This document shows positions 23,501 through 32,503 of a DNA stretch of 64,000 nt, piece by piece. The stretch is from Bolinopsis microptera (taxonomy: Eukaryota > Ctenophora > Tentaculata > Lobata > Bolinopsidae). Numbering within the stretch: the stretch's first letter is position 1; each line of letters starts with the position of its first letter. The position numbers were made by a program, and so were the translations under genes. Below the pieces are notes generated by a model, which had not been told where the DNA came from, did no database searches, and worked only from the letters and a program-made list of their open reading frames with translations. The stretch covers positions 7,357,726 to 7,421,725 of the forward strand of contig NC_087074.1 in assembly GCF_026151205.1 (NCBI RefSeq). Direction: 5' to 3'.

Positions 23501-26500
23501 ACTTGCAGTCTAAATACTTGACTAAACTCGACTATACTTGCAGAAGATTGTGTTGCGGGCCAGTATCTGGATCAGTCAAGTGGCTGTCAAGCCTGTCCGG
23601 CAGATCAATGGAGTGCTAGCAGCAAACGCAGCTTCTACCTGCACGGCATGTCCAGCTGACAAAGAGGTAGCCTCTGGATCAGGAACACAAGAAAGTGACT
23701 GCACATGGAGTAAGTTGTTGTTTCCTAAAAATTGGAGGGACCGAAGGGGTTCATCCTGAAATTTATGTTAATCTTAGAAATGCAATAATGTGTGCGAATA
23801 AACATAGACTGAAATACTGACGTCAACAAGCAAAGTTTAGTATTTGTACAATAATTGGTATTACTATACGTTTATGAGGTCCCATCACAGATGCTCGAAA
23901 GGAATTCCTGTGAATGAAATGCAACTATTGTATGTGAACACCACCCGCACACACTTTGACACTTATCCAATATTCAAATAAAAGCGAACCATCCCTAAAA
24001 GGGTACTTCGAATCTTAAGCTGCTTGCCAGCGGCTGAAACTTGCAGTCTATAATACTTGACTAAACTCGACTATACTTGCAGAAGATTGTGTTGCGGGCC
24101 AGTATCTGGATCAGTCAAGTGGCTGTCAAGCCTGTCCGGCAGATCAATGGAGTTTAGCAGCAAACGCAGCTTCTACCTGCACGGCATGTCCAGCTGACAA
24201 AGAGGTAGCCTCTGGAGCAGGAACACAAGAAAGTGACTGCACATGGAGTAAGTTGTTGTTTCCTAAAAATTGGAGGGACCGAAGGGGTTCATCCTGAAAT
24301 TTATGTTAATCTTAGAAATGCAATAATGTGTGCGAATAAACATAGACTGAAATACTGACGTCAACAAGCAAAGTTTAGTATTTGTACAATAATTGGTATT
24401 ACTATACGTTTATGAGGTCCCATCACAGATGCTCGAAAGGAATTCCTGTGAATGAAATGCAACTATTGTATGTGAACACCACCCGCACACACTTTGACAC
24501 TTATCCAATATTCAAATAAAAGCGAACCATCCCTAAAAGGGTACTTCGAATCTTAAGCTGCTTGCCAGCGGCTGAAACTTGCAGTCTAATACTTGACTAA
24601 ACTCGACTATACTTGCAGAAGATTGTGTTGCGGGCCAGTATCTGGATCAGTCAAGTGGCTGTCAAGCCTGTCCGGCAGATCAATGGAGTTTAGCAGCAAA
24701 CGCAGCTTCTACCTGCACGGCATGTCCAGCTGACAAAGAGGTAGCCTCTGGATCAGGAACACAAGAAAGTGACTGCACATGGAGTAAGTTGTTGTTTCCT
24801 AAAAATTGGAGGGACCGAAGGGGTTCATCCTGAAATTTATGTTAATCTTAGAAATGCAATAATGTGTGCGAATAAACATAGACTGAAATACTGACGTCAA
24901 CAAGCAAAGTTTAGTATTTGTACAATAATTGGTATTACTATACGTTTATGAGGTCCCATCACAGATGCTCGAAAGGAATTCCTGTGAATGAAATGCAACT
25001 ATTGTATGTGAACACCACCCGCACACACTTTGACACTTATCCAATATTCAAATAAAAGCGAACCATCCCTAAAAGGGTACTTCGAATCTTAAGCTGCTTG
25101 CCAGCGGCTGAAACTTGCAGTCTATAATACTTGACTAAACTCGACTATACTTGCAGAAGATTGTGTTGCGGGCCAGTATCTGGATCAGACAAATGGCTGT
25201 GCAGCCTGTCCGGCAGATGAATGGAGTGCTGCAGCAAACACAGCTGCTACCTGCACTGCCTGTCCAGCTGACAAAGGGGTAGCCTCTGGAGCAGGAACAC
25301 AAGAAAGTGACTGCACATGGAGTAAGTTGTTGTTTCCTAAAAATTGGAGGGACCGAAGGGGTTCATCCTGAAATTTATGGTAATCTTAGAAATGCAATAA
25401 TGTGTGCGAATAAACATAGACTGAAATACTGAAGTCAACAAGCAAAATTTAGTATTTGTACAATAATTGGTATTACTATACGTTTAAGAGGTCCCATCAC
25501 AGATGCTCGAAAGGAATTCCTGTGAATGAAATGCAACTATTGTATGTGAACACCACCCGCACACACTTTGACACTTATCCAATATTCAAATAAAAGCGAA
25601 CCATCCCTAAAAGGGTACTTCGAATCTTAAGCTGCTTGCCTGCGGCTGAAACTTGCAGTCTAATACTTGACTAAACTCGACTATACTTGCAGAAGATTGT
25701 GTTGCGGGCCAGTATCTGGATCAGTCAACTGGCTGTGGACCCTGTCCGGCAGATCAATGGAGTGCTGCAGCAAACACAGCTGCTACCTGCACTGCATGTC
25801 CAGCTGACAAAGGGGTAGCCTCTGGAGCAGGAACACAAGAAAGTGACTGCACATGGAGTAAGTTGTTGTTTCCTAAAAATTGGAGGGACCGAAGGGGTTC
25901 ATCCTGAAATTTATGTTAATCTTAGAAATGCAATAATGTGTGCGAATAAACATAGACTGAAATACTGACGTCAACAAGCAAAGTTTTGTATTTGTACAAT
26001 AATTGGTATTACTATACGTTTATGAGGTCCCATCACCGATGCTCGAAAGGAATTCCTGTGAATGAAATGCAACTATTGTATGTGAACACCACCCGCACAC
26101 ACTTTGACACTTATCCAATATTCAAATAAAAGCGAACCATCCCTAAAAGGGTACTTCGAATCTTAAGCTGCTTGCCTGCGGCTGAAACTTGCAACTAATA
26201 CTTGACTAAACTCGACTATACTTGCAGAAGATTGTGTTGCGGGCCAGTATCTGGATCAGACAAATGGCTGTGCAGCCTGTCCGGCAGATGAATGGAGTGC
26301 TGCAGCAAACACAGCTGATACCTGCACTGCCTGTCCAGCTGGCAAAGGGGTAGCCTCTGGAGCAGGAACACAACAAAGTGACTGCACATGGAGTAAGTTG
26401 TTGTTTCCTAAAAATTGGAGGGACCGAAGGGGTTCATCCTGAAATTTATGTTAATCTTAGAAATGCAATAATGTGTGCGAATAAACATAGACTGAAATAC

Positions 26501-29500
26501 TGACGTCAACAACCAAAGATTAGTATTTGTACAATAATCGGTATTACTATATGTTTATGAAGTCCCATCACCGAAGCTCGAAAGGAATTCCTGTGAATGA
26601 AATGCAACTATTGTATGTGAACACCACCCGCACACACTTTGACGCTTATCCAATATTCAAATAAAAGCGAACCATCCCTAAAAGAATCTTAAGCTGCTTG
26701 CCTGCGGCTGAAACTTGCAACTAATACTTGACTAAACTCGACTATACTTGCAGAAGATTGTGTTGCGGGCCAGTATCTGGATCAGTCAACTGGCTGTGCA
26801 GCCTGTCCGGCAGATGAATGGAGTGCTGCAGCAAACACAGCTGATACCTGCACTGCCTGTCCAGCTGGCAAAGGGGTAGCCTCTGGAGCAGGAACACAAC
26901 AAAGTGACTGCACATGGAGTAAGTTGTTGTTTCCTAAAAATTGGAGGGACCGAAGGGGTTCATCCTGGAATTTATGTTAACCCTTAAACAGCGAAGCAAA
27001 TATGTGCTTGTTAACGGCGAAGAGCACTCCATATGGACGGCCCCCATGTGACATACAATTTGGATATCGATCCTTTGGGTCACGTGGTAAGATTTTTGGT
27101 CCCGTGTCATGAAATAACGTAATAATTTTCCCGCTAATACATAAGGCATGGGCACTGTTCATAAAATTAGATCATCATTATATCCTGCAAAAGTAGAGCT
27201 ACTTTAGTATCAATAACTCAATTATGCCCGTGTAAGCTATTACACTTTTCTAAGGTTGGCTCGGATAAATTTAAATCTAGCTGTGTAGTTACAATTTGGA
27301 ATCCTAGAAAGTGACCATCTTGAAATAAAAATTAGTCTTTCATCGGTTTTACTTTATATTTGAAGATTCGATATGTGTCAAAAGTGTACTAAACATCAGG
27401 GCCTTGGCACGGTGTACTTTAAAGTTAAGCTGTGTTAACGTGATAAGCATGTTACTCATATAACTGTGTATTCTGTGTAGTATGTTCTAGGTGACACTGG
27501 TGTAATGTTTGTTGATAAAATTGTGACAAATCTCCGTATATTAAGTATAACCAAGGTGAAAGAAAACACAACATACGTTGGTCAGTTGGAGAAACATTTC
27601 AGTAAAGTCACTAGCAACAGGCATATAAGACATCAACTTTGTATATTTATGTTCATGTCTCCGTAAATCATATCTTGATCTATGACTATGATTTTATTGG
27701 AACTATGATTATGAATTTATATTTTGACTAAAACTGTCAAATTAGGTAATAAAAATACGAGGTTTTTTATTTAAAAAAGTTTTGTTTCCCCTTTTCAAAG
27801 CTTGAATATACAGCTTGTTTATCCTAAAGGTTCATTAATGAAGCTGAAAAAGCCTTACAGTGACTAACTTTTCATTTTGCTTACCGAAATTTACCTTCGC
27901 TATCGGTAAAATGAAAAATCTTTGCCTAGTCACACACAGGCGTACCGTCAGCTTGCAGCTGGACTCGCAGTATCCAAAAATTGAATTTATACTGTTTTAC
28001 AAATTGAAACACAGGATGACAAAAGTGTTCAGTAAAAATATTTTGGTGAATTATCGTCATCAATTTATTCTCATTGTTATCATCATTTCAATGAATGATT
28101 TGTTTTTTGTAATAGTAATACTAAAAGTGTAGTGGTAACAACAAAGCAAAATGGCTAGGGCTAGCAGTAGCAGTGGCAGCAGCCAGCGCTAGCAGTAGTA
28201 CATAGTAGCAGCCAGCGCTCGTTAGCGCTAACAGTAGCAGCAGCCAGCGCTCTTTGTGCTAGCACTAGCAGTTGCAGCAGCCAGTGCTCGTTGGCGCTAG
28301 CAGCAGCCAGCGCTCTTTGCACTAGCATTAGCAGTAGCCGGCGCCCGACGCTCGTTAGCGCTATCAGTAGCAGTAGCTGGCGCCCGATGCTCGTTAGCGC
28401 TAGCAGTAGCAGTAGCCGGCGCTCGTTAGCGCTAGCAGCAGCAGTAGCCGGCGCCCGACGCCCGTTGGCGCTAGCAGTAGCAGTAGCCGGCACTTGACGA
28501 TCATTACCGCTGCCGCTAGCAGTAGCAGTAGCCGGCGCTTGACGCTCATTAGCGCTGCCGCTAGCATGGTAGCAGTAGCCGGCGCTTGACGCTCATTAGC
28601 GCTGCCGCTAGCAGTAGCACTAGCCGGCGCTTGACGCTCATTAGCGCTGCTGCTGGCAGTAGCAGTAGCCGGCGCTTGACGCTCATCAGTGCTGCCGCTA
28701 GCACTAGCAGTATAAGCAGTAGCCGGCGCTTGACGCTCATTAGCGCTAGCAGAAGGAAGTGTAACTGTAAATTAGCATGACTTGCGCTAGTTATAGCGCT
28801 TACGGTAACGGCACTACTGTGCTTCATTTAACTATGAGTATGGCTGCAATAATAATTTACTTGCTTATTGCTATTTACTTTCTACTGCCACAACTTACTT
28901 ACTATACTGTTACGTTGAGCTAGCTAACGCTAATGATAGCACTAACTAGCACCTTCTAATTTACTGACGAAGCGCTCACTAACGCCGGTTCGGGTTAGCT
29001 AACGATAAATATCGCAAAATCCCAGGTTCAATTTTGACAGTTTGTGGTACTGGTAGCTACCGCTAACTATATATGGAGAATAGAATAGCGCACCCATCTA
29101 AAACTAGCGCTAACTAATTTCATTTAGCGCAAACATACTCTACCATAACCAAGGCGAGGGAAATTTAGTATCGAGAATTGAGGTACAAAGCTCCATTCTT
29201 TCTTTTTGCTTTATTGCAGAGCTTGGTCTTATTTTAGCCATGAGGCTGTGAGGTTTGAAAAATAAAATAACTTTTTCCTGGTATCTTAGAAAATAAATGT
29301 TGTGAATATGCCACAGGCTAAATCAACGGCAACAATTTCGTCCTATCATTTTATAATCGGCTCATTTCATCACAGTTTGAAATTTAGAAATATGCAGCAA
29401 TAATGGATCGTGCACACGATATTTATAACTGCGTTAATTTTGACTGATAACTTGATAAGAAACAAAACAACATTATATGCTACAAAAACAAGCGATCATA

Positions 29501-31901
29501 ATTTCAAAGAATCTCAATGATAAAATAAATAATAAACTAGTAAACATATTTCGCAACCCTGGTTGTGTCAATAGTAATACATGGATTTATTTGCCGAATT
29601 TTTGTAATAATTGTAGCCCATTTCTGTCAGTTTTTGCAAAGAAAACTTGATTGTTAAACATGGATAAATTCAAAAGACCCTAATTCACGGGTTGAAGATT
29701 TTAAACAGTTTGCACAACCAGGATTGTGATTCATTAGCAAGTTTCATAAAGCAAGAGGAGATGCACATTCTGCACCATGTGATGTTTATGGCAAATCCTA
29801 TCACCACACAGTTCACACATGCTATAAACAGCTGAAACCTTTTTGCTGTTTTTTATAGTCTTTCCCCTTACAGTTCGAGAGGCAGTCACGACACTGCTTC
29901 TTGCTTTCAACTTTCTTGGGGAAACTAATCATGCTGTTTGGGACTTCAGCTGTCCTCCGAAATTTAGGATTCCCCGTTATGTTGAATGCTGCTGTCAGGA
30001 CATGTGCTCTAACAGTCCAATGATGGGCTTTTCTATTAGCCAAGGCTTCATGAGAGATAGCACTTATTCCACCTGAATGAGTCCACTCTGATGGATTGCT
30101 TAGTTGGACGACAGTGTGGATGTTCACCCTTGTGGTGTCCAGAATGTAATACCACACGCAGTGTTTCCACTTGTTGGATTTCACCTTGGTACTGTATCGA
30201 CTGAAACAAGAACATTTGTTCATTTTGTGAAATATTTCTAAAATGTTCAGATATTATTATTATTAGTACTACTCGAGTAATACTACACATAATACACATA
30301 GTACTTTTTTAATAGGAATTTTAGTGACAATTAAACTAACCCTATCCTCTGATCCATCAAATCAGTTCCGTACTTAGTGAGGTCGTACAGCTTTCCGATC
30401 TGCATTCTGCGGCTTCTCTTTGTTATCGTCTTCTGTTACTCCTTTAAAATTAAATAGCACTGGTTTAATAACTATATTCTTGATGTTCACACGTACGTAA
30501 TGAGAAAAGTTTGTCAAAGTATCAGCTTTGAACGTAATTGAATAGATTGCAACACACAAAATAAATGGATTATTTTTACTGTCGATTTGAACTTAGCTGT
30601 AGCTGTACTATTTCAATAGAATACCAACTTCCTTGTCCATAAAGGAGAATATAAGTGCTGAGCTGCAACTCTGAAACACAAAATGTATTTTAAATTGATT
30701 GCACAATACAGTTGTTTCAAATGTAAGAATCTTTTTGTTGGCTACGAAGTGGGGATTCGCAATTTTGCAAAAAACGACATCAAACTATCAAATGAGAGCA
30801 TCTGCCGAAATTATGCCAGCTATGAATGCAAATCACACTGAAGAACAATGAAGAAGAGCGGCCGATATCACAATCACAGTAGCCGGGTTTCTTTATAGGA
30901 AGACAAATACAGGAGCAAAGCATAAATCATCGATGACAAATTACCGAATATTTTGATTCGGTTTCGTGATTCGTTAATATCAGTCACAAGAGAGAATCGT
31001 GCGCTCTCATTGGTTTTTATACTAGCGAGCATTAGCTCAAAGGTGCAACTCAATAATTGAGTTATTTGAAGCTCCTCCGATTGGATTGCAATGCGCTTTG
31101 TGACATGACATGTGATCCGCTGTCCACGTGGTGTTTACTTACCAATCAGATCACTTTAAAGTAACATATACCTAGTCGTCCAACTGGACGGTTCTCCGCT
31201 AGACATATTTAATGCAATTTTTGGCCTTTTTTTAACTAATAATTAACCATAACTATGTTAAATAATAATTTTTGTAAAAAACAGATAGTTTAGGCGATAG
31301 GTAGTGTTCTTGCCGATAGATAGCTGGCGTATCACCGGTATTGCTTATTGCTAATACATGTGGAACACAAATGGCAAAACATTGGAGTGGCACTCCACAT
31401 GGAGTGCTCTTCGCTGTTTAAGGGTTAATCTTAGAAATGCAATAATGTGTGCGAATAAACATAGACTGAAATACTGACGTCAACAAGCAAAGTTTAGTAT
31501 TTGTACAATAATTGGTATTACTATACGTTTATGAGGTCCCATCACCGATGCTCGAAAGGAATTCCTGTGAATGAAATGCAACTATTGTACGTGAACACCA
31601 CCCGCACACACTTTGACACTTATCCAATATTCAAATAAAAGCGAACCATCCCTAAAAGGGTACTTCCAATCTTAAGCTGCTTGCCTGCGGCTGAAACTTG
31701 CAACTAATACTTGACTAAACTCGACTATACTTGCAGAAGATTGTGTTGCGGGCCAGTATCTGGATCAGTCAACTGGCTGTGCAGCCTGTCCGGCAGATGA
31801 ATGGAGTGCTGCAGCAAACACAGCTGATACCTGCACTGCCTGTCCAGTTGGAAAAGGGGTAGCCTCTGGAGCAGGAACACAACAAAGTGACTGCACATGG
31901 A
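14402..31901 (+). CDS. Modular protein: 25 tandem six-cysteine ephrin-receptor-like (GCC2/GCC3-type) exons
   Basis: Each intact exon begins AA and ends A, so it is phase 1-1 and splices to any other copy as Trp-Lys-Asp-Cys. The 55-residue module reads DCVAGQYLDQSTGCAACPAD then EW-SAAANTADTCTACPAGKG and VASGAGTQQSDCTW. Cysteines are at 2, 14, 17, 32, 35 and 52 (C-x11-C-x2-C-x14-C-x2-C-x16-C), the pattern of ephrin-receptor-like/TNFR-like extracellular modules. Twenty-one copies are exactly 165 nt and open (about 1,155 residues); copies 1, 7, 17 and 18 are out of frame. Interior copies carry substitutions such as SSGCQACPADQWSLAAN and ADKE. The array likely forms an extended extracellular stalk or recognition region. 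It is followed in phase by a sushi exon at 32309. Anchoring and partners are unknown. Confidence 0.82.
17625..17790 (+). pseudogene. Array exon 7, one-base insertion (166 nt)
   Basis: Reads GGCTGTGCAAGCCTGT where other copies have either GGCTGTGCAGCC or GGCTGTCAAGCC. The extra base shifts the frame after the second cysteine. The rest is a normal copy with good splice sites. Confidence 0.8.
23005..23171 (+). pseudogene. Array exon 17, two one-base insertions (167 nt)
   Basis: Carries GTGCAAGCC (as in copy 7) and AGTGCTAGCAGC, where other copies have AGTGCTGCAGC or AGTTTAGCAGC. The correct frame meets a stop (TAG) at the second site. Confidence 0.8.
23544..23709 (+). pseudogene. Array exon 18, one-base insertion (166 nt)
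   Basis: Carries AGTGCTAGCAGC, apparently combining the GTGCTGCAGC and GTTTAGCAGC variants. The shifted frame runs into TGA inside the exon. Confidence 0.8.
27163..28151. other. Left interior of the piggyBac element
   Basis: AT-rich sequence. The only sizeable frame (27860-28132, +) has no recognisable domain. No transposase exon was seen here. Confidence 0.5.
28152..28750. repeat. GC-rich minisatellite inside the piggyBac element
   Basis: Degenerate tandem units built from GCTAGCAGTAGCAGTAGC, CGGCGCTTGACGCTCATT and AGCGCTGCC, about 45-55 bp per unit, more regular toward the right. It contrasts with its AT-rich surroundings. Alanine/Ser-rich and Leu-rich frames here are repeat artefacts. 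Confidence 0.85.
28751..29733. other. Middle interior of the piggyBac element
   Basis: AT-rich sequence with scattered tagcgctaac-type short repeats (about 28790-29130). It is downstream of the transposase stop on the minus strand. No gene recognised. Confidence 0.5.
29734..30200 (-). pseudogene. piggyBac-like transposase, last exon with C-terminal Cys-rich domain, frameshifted
   Basis: After acceptor TTGTTTCAG the frame reads RYSTKVKSNKWKHCVWYYIL, DTTRVNIHTVV and later KKQCRDCLSNCKGKDY. This is the family's conserved block before the C-terminal zinc-binding domain. A homopolymer A6 then shifts the frame. In the next frame the domain continues as VYSMCELCGDRICHKHH and ends HLLLLYETC before TAA (29734-29736). 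The C-x2-C...C-x2-C-x4-C-x2-H spacing matches piggyBac C-terminal cysteine-rich domains. The break may be a real mutation or a homopolymer error. Confidence 0.78.
30341..30432 (-). pseudogene. piggyBac-like transposase exon with KYGTDLMDQ motif
   Basis: Reads GKLYDLTKYGTDLMDQRIG and ends at donor GG|GTTAGT, phase 2, joining the last exon (GG+T = Gly, then RYSTKVK). The Y-x-x-TK-G-x-D-x-x-D block is diagnostic for piggyBac/PGBD transposases; its Asp residue belongs to the catalytic core. An in-frame stop lies just before the acceptor AACAG, so the 5' edge is the splice site. Confidence 0.72.
30609..30670 (-). pseudogene. Possible upstream transposase exon remnant
   Basis: After acceptor GTGTTTCAG the frame reads ALIFSFMDKEVGILLK then a stop. 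This resembles the W-x-DK-x-x-V-x-x-LS segment that precedes the KGGVD block in piggyBac transposases. The donor and phase to the next exon are not clean. The 750 bp between here and the element end shows no catalytic N-terminal region. Confidence 0.4.
30671..31400. other. Right interior of the piggyBac element
   Basis: No open frame with transposase features. It probably contains the 5' leader or promoter of the transposase, if transcription runs leftward from the right end. Confidence 0.35.
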
Positions 31902-31938
31902 GTAAGTTGTTGCTTTCTTAAAATTGGAGGGACCGAAG

Positions 31939-32184
31939 CAGTGGTGTAATGAAGGTCCCGCTGACCCGCTGTGCGTGGGGGGGATGGGTGTTTTAATGTG
32001 AGAAAATTTTGAAAATCTAAACAGCGGTACCAGCAAACCTGCGTGGTTTGCTCTAGTGGTTTGCTCTAGAACCACACTTTTTTAGAGATTTTACCTGTGT
32101 ACCCTCTAAAATCACATAATTGTTCAATTTTAGGGAGGGGCGCCAAAAGGGGAGGAGATGCCAACAGGCAACGTCACGCCACTG
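31939..32184. mobile_element. hAT-like MITE, 246 bp, at the right array boundary
   Basis: Ends CAGTGGTGTAATG and (complement of the right end) CAGTGGCGTGACG, imperfect inverted repeats of the hAT type. No coding capacity. It is preceded by GACCGAAG (31931-31938) but followed by AATGATTT, so its own flanks do not form an 8-bp target duplication. The missing partner octamer follows the related fragment at 14040-14062. Confidence 0.65.
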
Positions 32185-32308
32185 AATGATTTAAAAGTCT
32201 TTTGAAGCCTCATTATATATTAAAAATGACCCGTTTATGGTATTAATTATTCGAATAAAGCGAATAATGCGAATAACAAAAATCTTTTAATATTAAATCA
32301 TCATGCAG

Positions 32309-32503
32309 TTATAAGCTGCAGTGGACTAAAGGCTGAGTGGACGGGTACGTTCGAAACGACGGAACAGTTCCCAGTACCACCAGGAACCGTGGTGGAAGTG
32401 ACATGCTCGAACTTTGGAGCTCTCAACAAAGGGAGCAGTGAAGTTACCTGCAAATCCGGGAATGATTTCAATTATGTAAAGGAGCTTAGTTGTTCAAGGC
32501 CAG
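32309..32503 (+). CDS. Sushi (CCP) domain exon downstream of the tandem array
   Basis: A 195-nt phase 1-1 exon, acceptor ATCATGCAG, donor CCAG|GTATAA. It reads ISCSGLKAEWTGTFETTEQF, PGTVVEVTC, LNKGSSEVTC and ELSCSRPG, with four cysteines as in CCP modules. It splices in phase with the last array exon (A+TT = Ile). It is the same length and phase as the exon at 141-335 and clearly paralogous, so the left-edge gene and the array gene belong to one modular family on opposite strands. Confidence 0.75.

Larger units (their letters stand above)
26981..31424. mobile_element. piggyBac-type DNA transposon, 4,444 bp, with TTAA target duplication
   Basis: Flanked by TTAA at 26977-26980 and 31425-31428. 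The inverted ends are CCCTTAAACAGCGAAG and its exact complement CTTCGCTGTTTAAGGG. A second shared block, GCGAAGAGCACTCCAT, lies about 35 bp inside the left end and directly at the right end. Removing the element plus one TTAA restores the normal intron sequence (atttatg-TTAA-tcttagaaatgc). The inside carries the 3' exons of a piggyBac-like transposase on the minus strand, a GC-rich minisatellite, and otherwise no recognisable genes. A full-length catalytic region was not found, so the copy is probably non-autonomous. Confidence 0.92.
14063..31938 (+). repeat. Tandem array of 25 exon-intron units, period ~536 bp
   Basis: Unit = 165-nt exon plus ~370-bp intron. Exon starts: 14402, 14944, 15484, 16018, 16553, 17089, 17625, 18162, 18700, 19239, 19778, 20317, 20855, 21393, 21928, 22467, 23005, 23544, 24083, 24619, 25157, 25693, 26228, 26754 and 31737. 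Spacing is 526-542 bp; the last interval becomes 535 bp once the 4,444-bp insertion and its duplicated TTAA are removed. Introns open GTAAGTTGTTG and close CTATACTTGCAG and are nearly invariant in the interior. Small length differences sit mainly near the 3' end (aactaatac, agtctataatac, agttctataatac variants). Confidence 0.97.

Noticed and set aside
17619-23759. Seventy- to eighty-residue frames reading through single array exons into introns (17619, 22979, 23538)
   Set aside because: They start in the wrong frame, run past the conserved splice donor and appear only in copies with an inserted base.
28161-28827. Ala/Ser-rich and Leu/Arg-rich frames on both strands
   Set aside because: Translations of the GC-rich minisatellite in the piggyBac element; no real gene.
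14063-31938. CRISPR-like array
   Set aside because: Units are ~536 bp exon-intron cassettes with eukaryotic splice sites; spacing and genome type rule out CRISPR.
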